From positions 1 to 37,657 of the forward strand of contig JAQWKF010000058.1 in assembly GCA_029247985.1 (NCBI GenBank): 37,657 nucleotides of DNA, written 5' to 3'. Made by a program: the position numbers and the translations under genes. Position 1 is the first letter of the stretch. The number at the start of each line of letters is the position of its first letter. The notes beneath the pieces were generated by a model. That model ran no database searches. It worked only from the letters and a program-made list of their open reading frames with translations, and was not told the DNA's origin. Origin of the DNA: Flavobacteriaceae bacterium (lineage in GTDB: Bacteria; Bacteroidota; Bacteroidia; Flavobacteriales; Flavobacteriaceae). Below, in pieces: positions 26,911 through 35,252 of the stretch.

Positions 26911-27451
26911 AGCGCAAGTACAGCTTAGCGAAGAGCCACCCACCCAGAATACCAAAACAGGTTCCACTGATGACATCAAGCGGATAATGCACGCCTATAT
27001 AAATGCGGCTGTAAGCAACCAAGGCTGCTACCAGAAATAGCCACCGGAGCCATTTTAAATGTCGTGCGAAAAGCACCACAAAGAAAGTAGCCATAGCAAA
27101 AGAATTTGAAGCATGTCCAGAAAAATACCCATACTTCCCCCCACAGCCTGGCTTAACCTGACGCATGATGTCAGTTAGCCCAACCTCATGACAAGGACGT
27201 AATCGTTTAAACCCGTCTTTAAACAGATTGGTTATTTGGTCCGTAAAAGTAATAAGCAGTGCTATGGTCAATAGCATCCATAGTGTGTTTTTCCAACCTA
27301 GCCGTTTGCTCATAACAGCAGTAAGTATGGCATAAAATCCTATGGTATATCGTTTGTTTGTGACTGTCATCCAGAAGGCATCAAAAGGCTCTGAGCCCAG
27401 ACCGTTAAGCCATAAAAAGAGTTCTTGATCCCAAAGCAGTAACGCATCCAT
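26891..27451 (-). CDS. PAP2-family membrane phosphatase
   Basis: A 186-residue membrane protein with the three-part acid phosphatase motif: KxxxxxxRP (K78, R85, P86), SGH (111-113 in YFSGHASNSFA) and SRxxxxxHxxxD (R149, H155, D159). About five hydrophobic segments surround it. Family members dephosphorylate undecaprenyl pyrophosphate, phosphatidic acid or lipid A; size and topology would fit any of these. Its ATG overlaps the TGA of the upstream 77-aa gene (ATGA), so translation is likely coupled. It is the last gene of the minus-strand run starting at mscS. Confidence 0.9.
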   Translation of the reverse strand: MDALLLWDQELFLWLNGLGSEPFDAFWMTVTNKRYTIGFYAILTAVMSKRLGWKNTLWMLLTIALLITFTDQITNLFKDGFKRLRPCHEVGLTDIMRQVKPGCGGKYGYFSGHASNSFAMATFFVVLFARHLKWLRWLFLVAALVAYSRIYIGVHYPLDVISGTCFGILGGWLFAKLYLRFIPNPI

Positions 27452-27684
27452 CAGTCGGTATATTTATTTACTTCGTTGTCATAGAATTCAGTTGCGCGCT
27501 CAATCCACAAAGCAACTTCTTCTGTAGCGCTTTCTTTGTCCTCTTTGGCAAAGGTTTCCCACCATTCGAGTTCGTCATTGGCCAAGTTTAGTATAAAGCG
27601 TGGAAACTGTGTGTGTACTACAAAAACAGCATCGGGGTGTTCTGCATTATCTGCAAGTAAAAATGTTGGAATAGTATCAGCCAT
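27451..27684 (-). CDS. Small acidic protein of unknown function, 77 aa
   Basis: I do not recognise a named domain. The protein is acidic and soluble, with no signal peptide or membrane segment. The first half looks beta-rich (TIPTFLLADN, AVFVVHTQFPRFILNLAND), and the second is a charged amphipathic helix (ELEWWETFAKEDKESATEEV, then ALWIERATEFYDNEV). It overlaps the MATE gene by 8 nt at its start and shares ATGA with the PAP2 start at its end, which strongly supports it as a real, coupled gene rather than a chance frame. Confidence 0.8.
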   Translation of the reverse strand: MADTIPTFLLADNAEHPDAVFVVHTQFPRFILNLANDELEWWETFAKEDKESATEEVALWIERATEFYDNEVNKYTD

Positions 27685-29041
27685 ACGTACGTATTAGTTT
27701 AATAGATAAGTACCTAAAGCGAAGATACAACAACAATGAAGATACCACCAGGCCAAGGCATAGACCAATCCAAACACCTCTTGCGCCCATATTTGCTTCT
27801 ATACTCAAGTAAAGCATTATGGGTACACCTATGAGTCCATATGCCAAAAAGGTAATCCAAGTGGGGATACGAACGTCCTGTAAACCCCTTAAACTCCCCA
27901 AAGCGACCACTTGGGCGCCATCAAAAATTTGAAAAAAGGCAGCTATAAACAACAGTGATCCTGCCAGTTCAGCAACTGCAAATGTGTCTAAACCGGTAGT
28001 TGAGTCGAGATATAACCATGGAAGCCATTCGTTAAAAGCAACGAAGAACCCTGCGAAAACAACATCCAACAGCAGTGTGAGCAAGAACACAGATAAAGCT
28101 ATGCGTTTCAATTCACCAAAAGCCCTAAAGCCCTTTTGGTTTCCTACACGAATGGTTGCTGCTACACTCAATCCCATAGCCACCATAAAGGTCATGGAAG
28201 AAAGGTTGAGCGCAATCTGATTGGCTGCTTGGGCATCCTTGCTTAAAAACCCACATACCCAGATGGCAAAAGTAAAAAAACTGACCTCGAAAAACATTTG
28301 AAGAGATGAAGGCAGACCCAATTGCAACAATTGATTTAATTCTTTTTTATACATCCGTTTGGGAACCAACTGCCGTAGGATTGCAGCTGTTCTTGGATCG
28401 CGATAAAGTAATATGACTACAAAAACCAACATGGTCACTCTGGAGGCTAAAGTGCCCACTGCTGCCCCTGTAACACCCCATTTTGGAAATATCCATATCC
28501 CAAAAATGAGCACGTAATTGATTATAACATTTACGACATTAGCCAATACCGTAGCATACATAGAATAGCGGGTAAGCGACATACCGTCTGAAAACTGCTT
28601 AAATGCTTGAAAAATAACAAGAGGCAATAAGGAAACAGCCACCCAGTTTAAGTAGGGAAAAGCCAATGCAACAACCTCAGGCTCTTGTCCCATTTGGAAC
28701 AACAGCGGCTTGGCGATATAAACACCTAGAAAAAGAACGACACCTAGAATGATACAAAGGCGCAACCCCTCATGCAATACCTTTTGTAGGGCATGGGCGT
28801 TTTGTTCGGCATCAGCTTCGGCAATAAGCGGTGTAATGGCTGTTGAGAAACCAATACCGATGGACATGGCGATAAAAACAAAACTGTTACCTAGAGAAAT
28901 AGCTGCCAATTCGGTAGTTCCCAATTGCCCCACCATGATATTATCGACAAATTGTACCAACGTGTGTCCTACCATACCTAACATTACAGGCCAGGCCAAG
29001 CGTAGGTTAGTTTTAAATTCTTTGGTGTATTGTTGGAGCAT
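27677..29041 (-). CDS. MATE family efflux transporter
   Basis: A 454-residue, 12-span inner-membrane antiporter that exports cationic or aromatic compounds using Na+ or H+. The family pattern is clear: LAWPVMLGMVGHTLVQFVDN, then IMVGQLGTTELAAISLGNS in the N-lobe, and a matching C-lobe with LQLGLPSSLQMFFEVS and GFLSKDAQAANQIALNL. The substrate is not predictable. It lies 11 nt downstream of the M28 peptidase and overlaps the next gene by 8 nt. Confidence 0.93.
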   Translation of the reverse strand: MLQQYTKEFKTNLRLAWPVMLGMVGHTLVQFVDNIMVGQLGTTELAAISLGNSFVFIAMSIGIGFSTAITPLIAEADAEQNAHALQKVLHEGLRLCIILGVVLFLGVYIAKPLLFQMGQEPEVVALAFPYLNWVAVSLLPLVIFQAFKQFSDGMSLTRYSMYATVLANVVNVIINYVLIFGIWIFPKWGVTGAAVGTLASRVTMLVFVVILLYRDPRTAAILRQLVPKRMYKKELNQLLQLGLPSSLQMFFEVSFFTFAIWVCGFLSKDAQAANQIALNLSSMTFMVAMGLSVAATIRVGNQKGFRAFGELKRIALSVFLLTLLLDVVFAGFFVAFNEWLPWLYLDSTTGLDTFAVAELAGSLLFIAAFFQIFDGAQVVALGSLRGLQDVRIPTWITFLAYGLIGVPIMLYLSIEANMGARGVWIGLCLGLVVSSLLLYLRFRYLSIKLIRTYG

Positions 29042-29052
29042 TATTGAGGTTG

Positions 29053-30456
29053 TTAACGCGCAAAAGTATTGTCAGATGGTACAGCCAACCCATACATATC
29101 GTATAAATATATGAGCGAAGTCATGGTTGCTGCACCAAGCTCAAGTTCTCTTTTGTTTACGGCGTCAAAGGTGTCATTTTCAGCATGATGATGATCAAAA
29201 TAGCGCTGGGAGTCAGGACGAAGACCCGCCAATACATTGTATTTGTTTTTTAGAGGTCTGATGTCAGCCCCGCTTCCACCCTGTTCAAAATAGTGAATTA
29301 AGTAGGGCTTAAACAAAGGTTTCCAGGACTCAATTTGTGCAAATTCTTCGTCTGAGCAATTAAATGAAAAACCGCGCGGGGTAAAACCGCCTGCATCAGA
29401 TTCAAGAGCAAAAATATGTCGTTCTCCTGTCAACAGTGCATTGTCGGCATAGGCATTCCCGCCTCTAAGTCCGTTTTCCTCATTCATAAACAAAACGACT
29501 CGTATGGTACGCTTTGGTTTATAACCCGTGGCTTTAAACAAGCGTAATACCTCCATAGACTGTACTACTCCTGCCCCATCGTCATGAGCGCCATCCCCTA
29601 AATCCCACGAATCCAAGTGACCGCCTACTACTATAATTTCTTTTGGAAATTCACTTCCCGTAATCTCGCCTATAACGTTGTGTGACCAGACATCAGGGTA
29701 CGTTTTACATTGTTGACGAAACAAAAACTTAAGCTTGGGCTCAAGTTTTAAAAGCTTACTTAATTTTTCAGCTGCATTGGTACTAATAGCAGCCGCAGGT
29801 ATACGTTTAGATACCTCTTGGTCACCATAGCTCATGGCTCCTGTATGTGGAAGATCGTCCAAGCGTAAGTTCATTGAACGCACAATGACGCCGACAGCTC
29901 CATACGCGCTTGCCTCTTTAGCTCCACTATAACGCTGATCAACACAACCAGAATAAGCTTGAAAAGTACTGATCAGGTTGGCTTGCATAGGTCGGTTAAA
30001 GAAAACTATTTTTCCTTCAATTTGTTCCCTACCCAAAGCTTTGAGCTCCTCTATACCTTGCACTTCAACAACAAATGCTTTTAATCCAACAGAAGGTGTC
30101 GCAACAGAACCACCAAGGGCAGTTATGGGCACATTAAAGGTTACACCGGGTGCTGTTTCTATAAGTGCAAACTCTTTTGCACCCCTTACCCACTTGGGAA
30201 CTTTAACGGGTTGTAAATAAACACGATCTAGACCCAAGGCATCCAACTCTGCTTTGGTCCAAGCCACAGCACGCTCTGCACCCAATGAACCGGACAAACG
30301 ACTGCCTATTCGATTGGTCAAATAATCTAGCCATTCGTAAGCTTGTCCATTCAACAATGAAGTGTCAAAAAATGTTTTGAGTTGTTTCTTATCTGAGGAA
30401 TTTGGTTGGGCATGTAGCGCAACACTTAAAAAGAGAAAAAAGATAATTCTTAACAT
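29053..30456 (-). CDS. Secreted M28 family peptidase (carboxypeptidase Q-like)
   Basis: A 467-residue exported zinc exopeptidase. A signal peptide (MLRIIFFLFLSVALHAQ) precedes a PA-type insertion (about 125-240) and the catalytic core. Metal ligands and catalytic acid appear in order: H280 and D282 in GGHLDSWDLGD, D292 in AHDDGAG, E326/E327 in MNEENGLRGG, D354 in ESDAGG, and the last His in YFDHHHAENDTFDA. The layout matches the PGCP/carboxypeptidase Q branch rather than bacterial leucine aminopeptidases. It is predicted to be periplasmic or secreted, digesting peptides for nutrition. It follows the response regulator by 9 nt. Confidence 0.92.
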   Translation of the reverse strand: MLRIIFFLFLSVALHAQPNSSDKKQLKTFFDTSLLNGQAYEWLDYLTNRIGSRLSGSLGAERAVAWTKAELDALGLDRVYLQPVKVPKWVRGAKEFALIETAPGVTFNVPITALGGSVATPSVGLKAFVVEVQGIEELKALGREQIEGKIVFFNRPMQANLISTFQAYSGCVDQRYSGAKEASAYGAVGVIVRSMNLRLDDLPHTGAMSYGDQEVSKRIPAAAISTNAAEKLSKLLKLEPKLKFLFRQQCKTYPDVWSHNVIGEITGSEFPKEIIVVGGHLDSWDLGDGAHDDGAGVVQSMEVLRLFKATGYKPKRTIRVVLFMNEENGLRGGNAYADNALLTGERHIFALESDAGGFTPRGFSFNCSDEEFAQIESWKPLFKPYLIHYFEQGGSGADIRPLKNKYNVLAGLRPDSQRYFDHHHAENDTFDAVNKRELELGAATMTSLIYLYDMYGLAVPSDNTFAR

Positions 30457-30465
30457 CGATGAAAT

Positions 30466-31611
30466 TTATGAAAGGGTATATGTTGATACATCTTGCGCGG
30501 ATATTTGATGTCCACCCAAAATATGTAATCGCTCAATAAAATTACGCAATTGCCGAATGTTACCTGTCCAATCCATTTTTTGCAGTGCAACAACGGCTTC
30601 AGGAAGGAGTTCCTTATTTGGTGTTAAAAGGGATAAAAAATGATCTGCCAAAAGAGGAATGTCATCTCTTCTGTTGTTCAAAGCAGGCACATGAATTTCT
30701 ATCACAGCTAACCGATGGTACAAGTCTTCACGAAAGCGATTATGAGCAATCTCCTCTCTAATGTTTTTATTGGTAGCAGCAATAACACGAACATCCACCG
30801 CAATGGTTTTAGCACTACCAACCCGTTGGATTTTGTGTTCTTCTAAGGCACGTAAAACTTTGGCTTGTGCAGCAAGACTCATGTCTCCTATTTCATCTAA
30901 AAACAGTGTACCGCCTTGTGCCTGTTCAAAAGTCCCCTTGCGATCTTTGTGGGCAGAAGTAAACGCGCCTTTTATATGCCCAAAGAGTTCACTTTCTATT
31001 AGTTCTGTGGGAATTGCGGCACAATTGACTTCTACAAATGGTGCGCTGGAACGATCACTTTTAAAATGCAATGCTCTTGCAACCAATTCTTTACCGCTAC
31101 CATTAGGGCCTTGAATCATTACCCGCGCCATAGTTGGCGCTACCTTTTCAACCATGTTGTGAATGGCTTGAATAGCTTCAGAATTCCCAATCATGGTGTA
31201 CTGCTTGGGAACAGTAGTACTTTTGGTCTTTTTATTAGGTGAAGTATTCTTCTGAAGTGCAGCATTGACTGTTTGTAGCAGGTGATTTAAGTCAGGTGGT
31301 TTTGAAATGTAATCATAAGCGCCCATACGCATCGCCTTTACGGCAGTTGCTAAATCCCCGTGGCCTGATATCATCACAACTGCTGATTGTGGAGATACTT
31401 TTTGAATATGCTCCAACACCTCAAGACCGTCTTTTTTTGGCATTTTAATGTCACATAATATAAGGTCGTATGCCTGTGCGTCCACCATTGATATGGCTTC
31501 TACACCATTGGCGGCCTCACTTACGTTGATGTTTTTGTCGACATCAATAAGTATCTTATGCAATACACGACGAATGTTTGCCTCGTCCTCTACAATTAAA
31601 ATTTCTGCCAT
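30466..31611 (-). CDS. Sigma-54-type response regulator lacking a DNA-binding domain
   Basis: A 381-residue NtrC-family regulator. Residues 1-120 are a receiver with phosphoacceptor D54 (ILCDIKMPKKDG) and K104 (YISKPPD). Residues about 138-310 form the AAA+ domain: Walker A GPNGSGKE (168-175), GAFTSA (215-220) where canonical activators have GAFTGA, Walker B GGTLFLDEIGD (233-243) and arginine finger region FREDLYHRLAV. The protein ends soon after the C-terminal subdomain (WTGNIRQLRNFIERL), with no Fis-type helix-turn-helix. It should still contact sigma-54 polymerase but not a defined enhancer. Its ATG directly follows the mscS stop with no gap. No partner kinase is in the window. Confidence 0.92.
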   Translation of the reverse strand: MAEILIVEDEANIRRVLHKILIDVDKNINVSEAANGVEAISMVDAQAYDLILCDIKMPKKDGLEVLEHIQKVSPQSAVVMISGHGDLATAVKAMRMGAYDYISKPPDLNHLLQTVNAALQKNTSPNKKTKSTTVPKQYTMIGNSEAIQAIHNMVEKVAPTMARVMIQGPNGSGKELVARALHFKSDRSSAPFVEVNCAAIPTELIESELFGHIKGAFTSAHKDRKGTFEQAQGGTLFLDEIGDMSLAAQAKVLRALEEHKIQRVGSAKTIAVDVRVIAATNKNIREEIAHNRFREDLYHRLAVIEIHVPALNNRRDDIPLLADHFLSLLTPNKELLPEAVVALQKMDWTGNIRQLRNFIERLHILGGHQISAQDVSTYTLS

Positions 31612-32430
31612 TTAGTTGGATGTATGTATCACGCGTTGTGGGAAAGGTATCTCTATATCATTGATTCTCAATGCTTTTTCAATAGCAAATCTAATATCAG
31701 ACTTAATCATGGCGCCTTTGAATGCGTTTTCAGTAAATACAACCAACGTAAAGTCTAGACTGCTATCTCCAAAATCTTGAAACAAAAGTATGGGATCTTT
31801 TTTCTTGCTTGCGTCTGGGTGCTGTGCTGCAATCTCCAATACTACTTTCTTGAATTTTTCCACATCAGTACCATATGCCACACCCACATTTATAGATTCC
31901 CCAGTGACTTTATCGTTCTCCGTCCAATTAAAAAGTGTTGTAGTCAAATACTTGTGGTTGGGAATGACCAGTACCTTATTGTCACGAGTAACAGCTCTAG
32001 TGGTACGCAGTGTTATATTTTCAACACGTCCAATCTTCCCATCGAGCTCAATAATATCGCCTACGTGAACGGTTTGATCTATTAAAATAAAGATACCTGA
32101 AATGATATCTTGAAAAAAGGTTTGCAAAGCAAAACCAACACCTACCAATAAGGCGGCTGATGCGGCTAAAAGCGCGTTTAGGTTGACCCCTGCATTTTGC
32201 AAAGCAAGCAACACAATTACCGTATAAAGCGAGTAGTTAAAGAATGAAAAGACAGGTTTGAATTTTCCTTTGCGCTCATCAGATAATTTGCGAGTTAGTA
32301 ATTTGCGCACAAAGCGCATGGTAAAGTATAGGGCAATGATTAGTAAAACCATAACCAAAAAAGAACCGACGCTCATTTGAGCATCGCCTATACCAATATT
32401 ATATTGAAAGATTGATTTGATTTTTTCCAT
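31612..32430 (-). CDS. MscS family small-conductance mechanosensitive channel
   Basis: A 272-residue inner-membrane channel that opens under membrane tension to release solutes during osmotic downshock. Two to three N-terminal hydrophobic segments lead to the pore helix region AALLVGVGFALQTFFQDIIS, then the MscS beta-domain: FILIDQTVHVGDIIELDGKI, GRVENITLRTTRAVTRDNKV and LVIPNHKYLTT. Length is close to E. coli MscS (286). It is the first gene of a six-gene minus-strand run. Confidence 0.94.
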   Translation of the reverse strand: MEKIKSIFQYNIGIGDAQMSVGSFLVMVLLIIALYFTMRFVRKLLTRKLSDERKGKFKPVFSFFNYSLYTVIVLLALQNAGVNLNALLAASAALLVGVGFALQTFFQDIISGIFILIDQTVHVGDIIELDGKIGRVENITLRTTRAVTRDNKVLVIPNHKYLTTTLFNWTENDKVTGESINVGVAYGTDVEKFKKVVLEIAAQHPDASKKKDPILLFQDFGDSSLDFTLVVFTENAFKGAMIKSDIRFAIEKALRINDIEIPFPQRVIHTSN

Positions 32431-32468
32431 ACTCTAATATAGACAAAATACTTGCTAAAAAAAGAAAA

Positions 32469-32491
32469 CCCACCCTCAAAAAGAGGATGGG
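32469..32491 (-). terminator. Rho-independent terminator after grpE-dnaJ
   Basis: Stem CCCACCCTC (32469-32477), loop AAAAA, stem GAGGATGGG (32483-32491); 8 of 9 pairs match. On the minus strand the hairpin is followed by a T-rich tract (complement of AAAGAAAA), and on the plus strand it is also followed by A/T-rich sequence. It lies 90 nt past the dnaJ stop and upstream of mscS, separating the two transcripts. Confidence 0.75.
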
Positions 32492-32580
32492 AAAAAATTG
32501 CTATGAAAAAGAAAAATAACTATAGATAAATCTATCGTTGCTTCAAATATATAAACTTTATGAATACAAATCTCATAAAA

Positions 32581-33690
32581 TCATGAAAACATGTCCTTTA
32601 CCTTATCAAAAAATGATTTATGACTAGATTTTGGACTAGGTTTAAAATTGTCGTGTGTAGCCTGTTGTTCAAAAAATTGTTTTTGCTCTTTAGTCAACTG
32701 TTCAGGTGTCCAAACATTGACATGAACCAACATATCTCCCGTACCGTAATGGTTAAGACTTGGGATGCCCTTGCCTTTTAATCGTAAGATTTTACCTGAT
32801 TGTATACCAGACTCTAATTTAATACGCACAGAGCCTCCGACCGTATCAATTTCTTTGTAGGTACCCAATACAGCTTCAGACAAAGAAATGTATAAATCAA
32901 AATGAAGATTGTTGCCCTCACGCTTGAGCGTGGGGTGGTCCTTTACGGTGATTTGCACGATCATATCTCCAGAAATTCCTTGACCAGGCGCTTCATTTCC
33001 TTTACCAGAAACCTTTAGCTGCATGCCATCCTCAACACCTGCAGGAATTTTAATGGATACCGTTTCTTCTTCTGATATCATACCATAACTGTCAGCTCCT
33101 GCAGGACGATGACGAAGGGTTTGACCAGCACCATTACAAGCAGTACAGGTTGTAGCAGACTGCATACGACCCAAAATAGTATTGGTAATACGCATGGTTT
33201 GACCTGAACCTTGACAGGTTTTACAGGTCGAATAACTAACACCAGGTGCTTGCTTTTTGCGTTTTACTTTAATTTTTTTCTCAACACCAAGCACCATTTC
33301 TTCGAGAGTTAAGCTTACCTTAACACGAAGGTTGGTTCCCTTGGTGCGGCGCTGTCCGCCTCCTCCAAAGCCACCAAAACCACCACCGAAAGCACTACCA
33401 AAAATATCCCCAAACTGACTGAAAATATCGTCCATATTCATGCCACCGCCACCAAAGCCTTGGCTGCCATCAAATGCGGCATGACCGTAATTGTCATACT
33501 TGGCGCGTTTTTGTTCATCGCCTAGCACTTCATACGCCTCTGCTGCGGCTTTAAATTTCTTTTCAGCTTCCGCATCCCCAGGGTTTTTATCGGGGTGGTG
33601 GGCAATCGCTTTTTTGCGATATGCCTTTTTAATTTCAGCAGCTGAAGCAGACTTGCTGACGCCTAGTATGTCGTAATAATCTTCTTTCAT
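32581..33690 (-). CDS. dnaJ: Chaperone DnaJ with a reduced zinc-finger region
   Basis: Hsp40 co-chaperone of DnaK. The 369-residue protein has a J domain (1-70) with HPD at 32-34, a Gly/Phe-rich region (74-115), a cysteine region and the C-terminal substrate-binding domains (GVEDGMQLKVSGKGNEAPG; GTYKEIDTVGGSVRIKLESG). The cysteine region has only two CxxCxGxG motifs: CKTCQGSG (C156, C159) and CTACNGAG (C182, C185), where E. coli DnaJ has four. The outer pair (motifs 1 and 4, zinc centre I) is missing, and the sequence between (QTMRITNTILGRMQSATT) is well conserved. It starts 2 nt after the grpE stop. Confidence 0.95.
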   Translation of the reverse strand: MKEDYYDILGVSKSASAAEIKKAYRKKAIAHHPDKNPGDAEAEKKFKAAAEAYEVLGDEQKRAKYDNYGHAAFDGSQGFGGGGMNMDDIFSQFGDIFGSAFGGGFGGFGGGGQRRTKGTNLRVKVSLTLEEMVLGVEKKIKVKRKKQAPGVSYSTCKTCQGSGQTMRITNTILGRMQSATTCTACNGAGQTLRHRPAGADSYGMISEEETVSIKIPAGVEDGMQLKVSGKGNEAPGQGISGDMIVQITVKDHPTLKREGNNLHFDLYISLSEAVLGTYKEIDTVGGSVRIKLESGIQSGKILRLKGKGIPSLNHYGTGDMLVHVNVWTPEQLTKEQKQFFEQQATHDNFKPSPKSSHKSFFDKVKDMFS

Positions 33691-33692
33691 AA

Positions 33693-34211
33693 CTATTGTG
33701 CCACCACTACCTTGGGGTAACGGATAATTAAATCGCCCAGTTTATATCCAGAAGCTACAACATCAATGATGCTACCTTTTGGGTGGTCATCTGAAGCGGG
33801 CAACTGGGTTATGGCCTCATGAAGTTCTGCATCAAAAACTGCCTTGGGCGCAATCTCCATTTTAGTTAGCCCTTGCTGTTTTAAGGTGTCAAAGAATTTA
33901 TTGTAAATAAGTTGAATACCTGTGAGCTTATCATCTGCTTTATCCAGTTCGGAAAGCGCACGCTCAAAGTCGTCTAAAACAGGCAGCAATGCTACCATGA
34001 CCTCTTGAGAAGCTGTTTTGAACAGCTCGATTCGTTCTTTGGCTGTGCGTTTTTTATAGTTTTTAAACTCGGCAAACAAACGTAAAAACTTGTTTTTCTC
34101 CGCTTCTAAAGCTTCTTGGTTTTCAAGAAGTTCGTTGCGCTCAACAACGGACTCTTGTGCCTCTTGCTTTACCTCTTTTTGTGCTGTTTTTTTTTCCTTT
34201 TTGGCAGCCAT
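33693..34211 (-). CDS. grpE: Nucleotide exchange factor GrpE
   Basis: Releases ADP from DnaK in the DnaK-DnaJ-GrpE cycle. The 172-residue protein begins with a charged Lys/Glu-rich tail, then a long coiled coil (LLENQEALEAEKNKFLRLFA, FKNYKKRTAKERIELFKTAS) and the beta-domain ending SGYKLGDLIIRYPKVVVAQ, a good match to the GrpE signature. The frame is open to 34247, but a perfect promoter box at 34233-34240 lies inside that extension, so the ATG at 34211 is chosen. dnaK itself is not in the window. Confidence 0.95.
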   Translation of the reverse strand: MAAKKEKKTAQKEVKQEAQESVVERNELLENQEALEAEKNKFLRLFAEFKNYKKRTAKERIELFKTASQEVMVALLPVLDDFERALSELDKADDKLTGIQLIYNKFFDTLKQQGLTKMEIAPKAVFDAELHEAITQLPASDDHPKGSIIDVVASGYKLGDLIIRYPKVVVAQ

Positions 34212-34232
34212 AATCGTTTTTAAAGTATGTGG

Positions 34233-34264
34233 CAAAAGTACTGCCAAAAAAACTTCTATGTCAA
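34233..34264 (-). promoter_or_regulatory. -33/-7 promoter of grpE-dnaJ
   Basis: On the minus strand TTG (complement of 34262-34264), a 21-nt spacer and TACTTTTG (34233-34240) form a two-part Bacteroidota housekeeping promoter, ending 21 nt before the grpE ATG. I saw no CIRCE-type operator next to it. Confidence 0.6.
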
Positions 34265-34271
34265 AATGACA

Positions 34272-35189
34272 CTACTTTTTTGAGTTAAGGGGTAATAAAT
34301 CTTGAAGCGCCTCTTGAATTGTAGGGAAAACAAAAGAAAATCCTTGTTCTTGCACGTGGGCACTGGAAACACGAATACTGTCAAAAAGTATGCTGGCCAT
34401 TTTCCCCATGGCCAACTTTATTAAAAAAGCAGGAATACCAGGCAGCCATTGGGGCATTTTGTATTGCCTTGAAATAGCCTTAACCAACTGTTTTTGAGTG
34501 ATTGGATTTGGCGACACAGCATTATAGGTTCCGGGGTGATTCATAGCAAACATAAATAAGTGAACCAAGTCTTGAATGTGAATCCAAGACTGCCATTGCT
34601 TTCCAGAACCAAACCATGCGCCCAAACCAAATGAAGCAGGTGTTGCTAATGGGATTAGTGCGCCACCAGAACGTGCCAAAACCAAACCAATTCTTATTTT
34701 ACTGATGTGCGTAACATAAGGCGCTATTGCTTCTACTTGTTGTTCCCATGCAGCCACGACCTCGCCAGTAAAGGAATCCGAAACTTTGGTGTCATTCTCA
34801 TTATAGGTTTTATCAAAATCTGAAGGATAAAGACCAACAGCTGATGCGCTTATAAAATGTGAAACGCTGTGATTGGGATTGTTTTTGAGCGCATTTTGAA
34901 TGAGCTGGGTTCCGGTTACACGGCTATCAAAAATGGCTTTTTTATTTTTTTTTGTCCATCGCTGATTGATTTTAGCGCCTGCCAGGCTGATGATTACGTC
35001 AACTCCATCAAGTACTTTTGTGTCTAAAACACCCTTGCTAGGGCTCCAATAGTATGTTTTAATACGGGCTGAAACAGGATTTGAATGCTTGCTTGTAGAG
35101 AGTGTTGAAATGCGATAATCCCTTTGTTTCAAGGCATATATGAGCGATCTACCAACCAATCCACTAGCACCTGTTATGAGAATATGCAT
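34272..35189 (-). CDS. TIGR01777/YfcH family NAD-dependent epimerase
   Basis: A 305-residue short-chain dehydrogenase-type protein. The Rossmann motif is ITGASGLVGRSL at the N-terminus. Family hallmarks of the TIGR01777 group are VDVIISLAGAKINQRWTKKN, SRVTGTQLIQNAL, FISASAVGLYPSD, IRIGLVLARSGGAL, the GSGKQWQSWIHIQDLV segment and YNAVSPNPITQKQLVKA. Substrate is unknown throughout the family. It is divergent from ilvE, with 63 nt between starts. Confidence 0.9.
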   Translation of the reverse strand: MHILITGASGLVGRSLIYALKQRDYRISTLSTSKHSNPVSARIKTYYWSPSKGVLDTKVLDGVDVIISLAGAKINQRWTKKNKKAIFDSRVTGTQLIQNALKNNPNHSVSHFISASAVGLYPSDFDKTYNENDTKVSDSFTGEVVAAWEQQVEAIAPYVTHISKIRIGLVLARSGGALIPLATPASFGLGAWFGSGKQWQSWIHIQDLVHLFMFAMNHPGTYNAVSPNPITQKQLVKAISRQYKMPQWLPGIPAFLIKLAMGKMASILFDSIRVSSAHVQEQGFSFVFPTIQEALQDLLPLNSKK

Positions 35190-35220
35190 CTTTTTTTTGG
35201 TAAATTTAAGCTACCTAGAA

Positions 35221-35248
35221 TTGTGCACCCAAGATTTTTATACTTTTG
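35221..35248 (+). promoter_or_regulatory. Full -33/-7 promoter of ilvE
   Basis: TTG (35221-35223), 17-nt spacer, TACTTTTG (35241-35248): both elements match. The box ends four bases before the GTG chosen as the ilvE start, so the transcript should begin at or within a few bases of the start codon. Confidence 0.6.
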
Positions 35249-35252
35249 TTGT

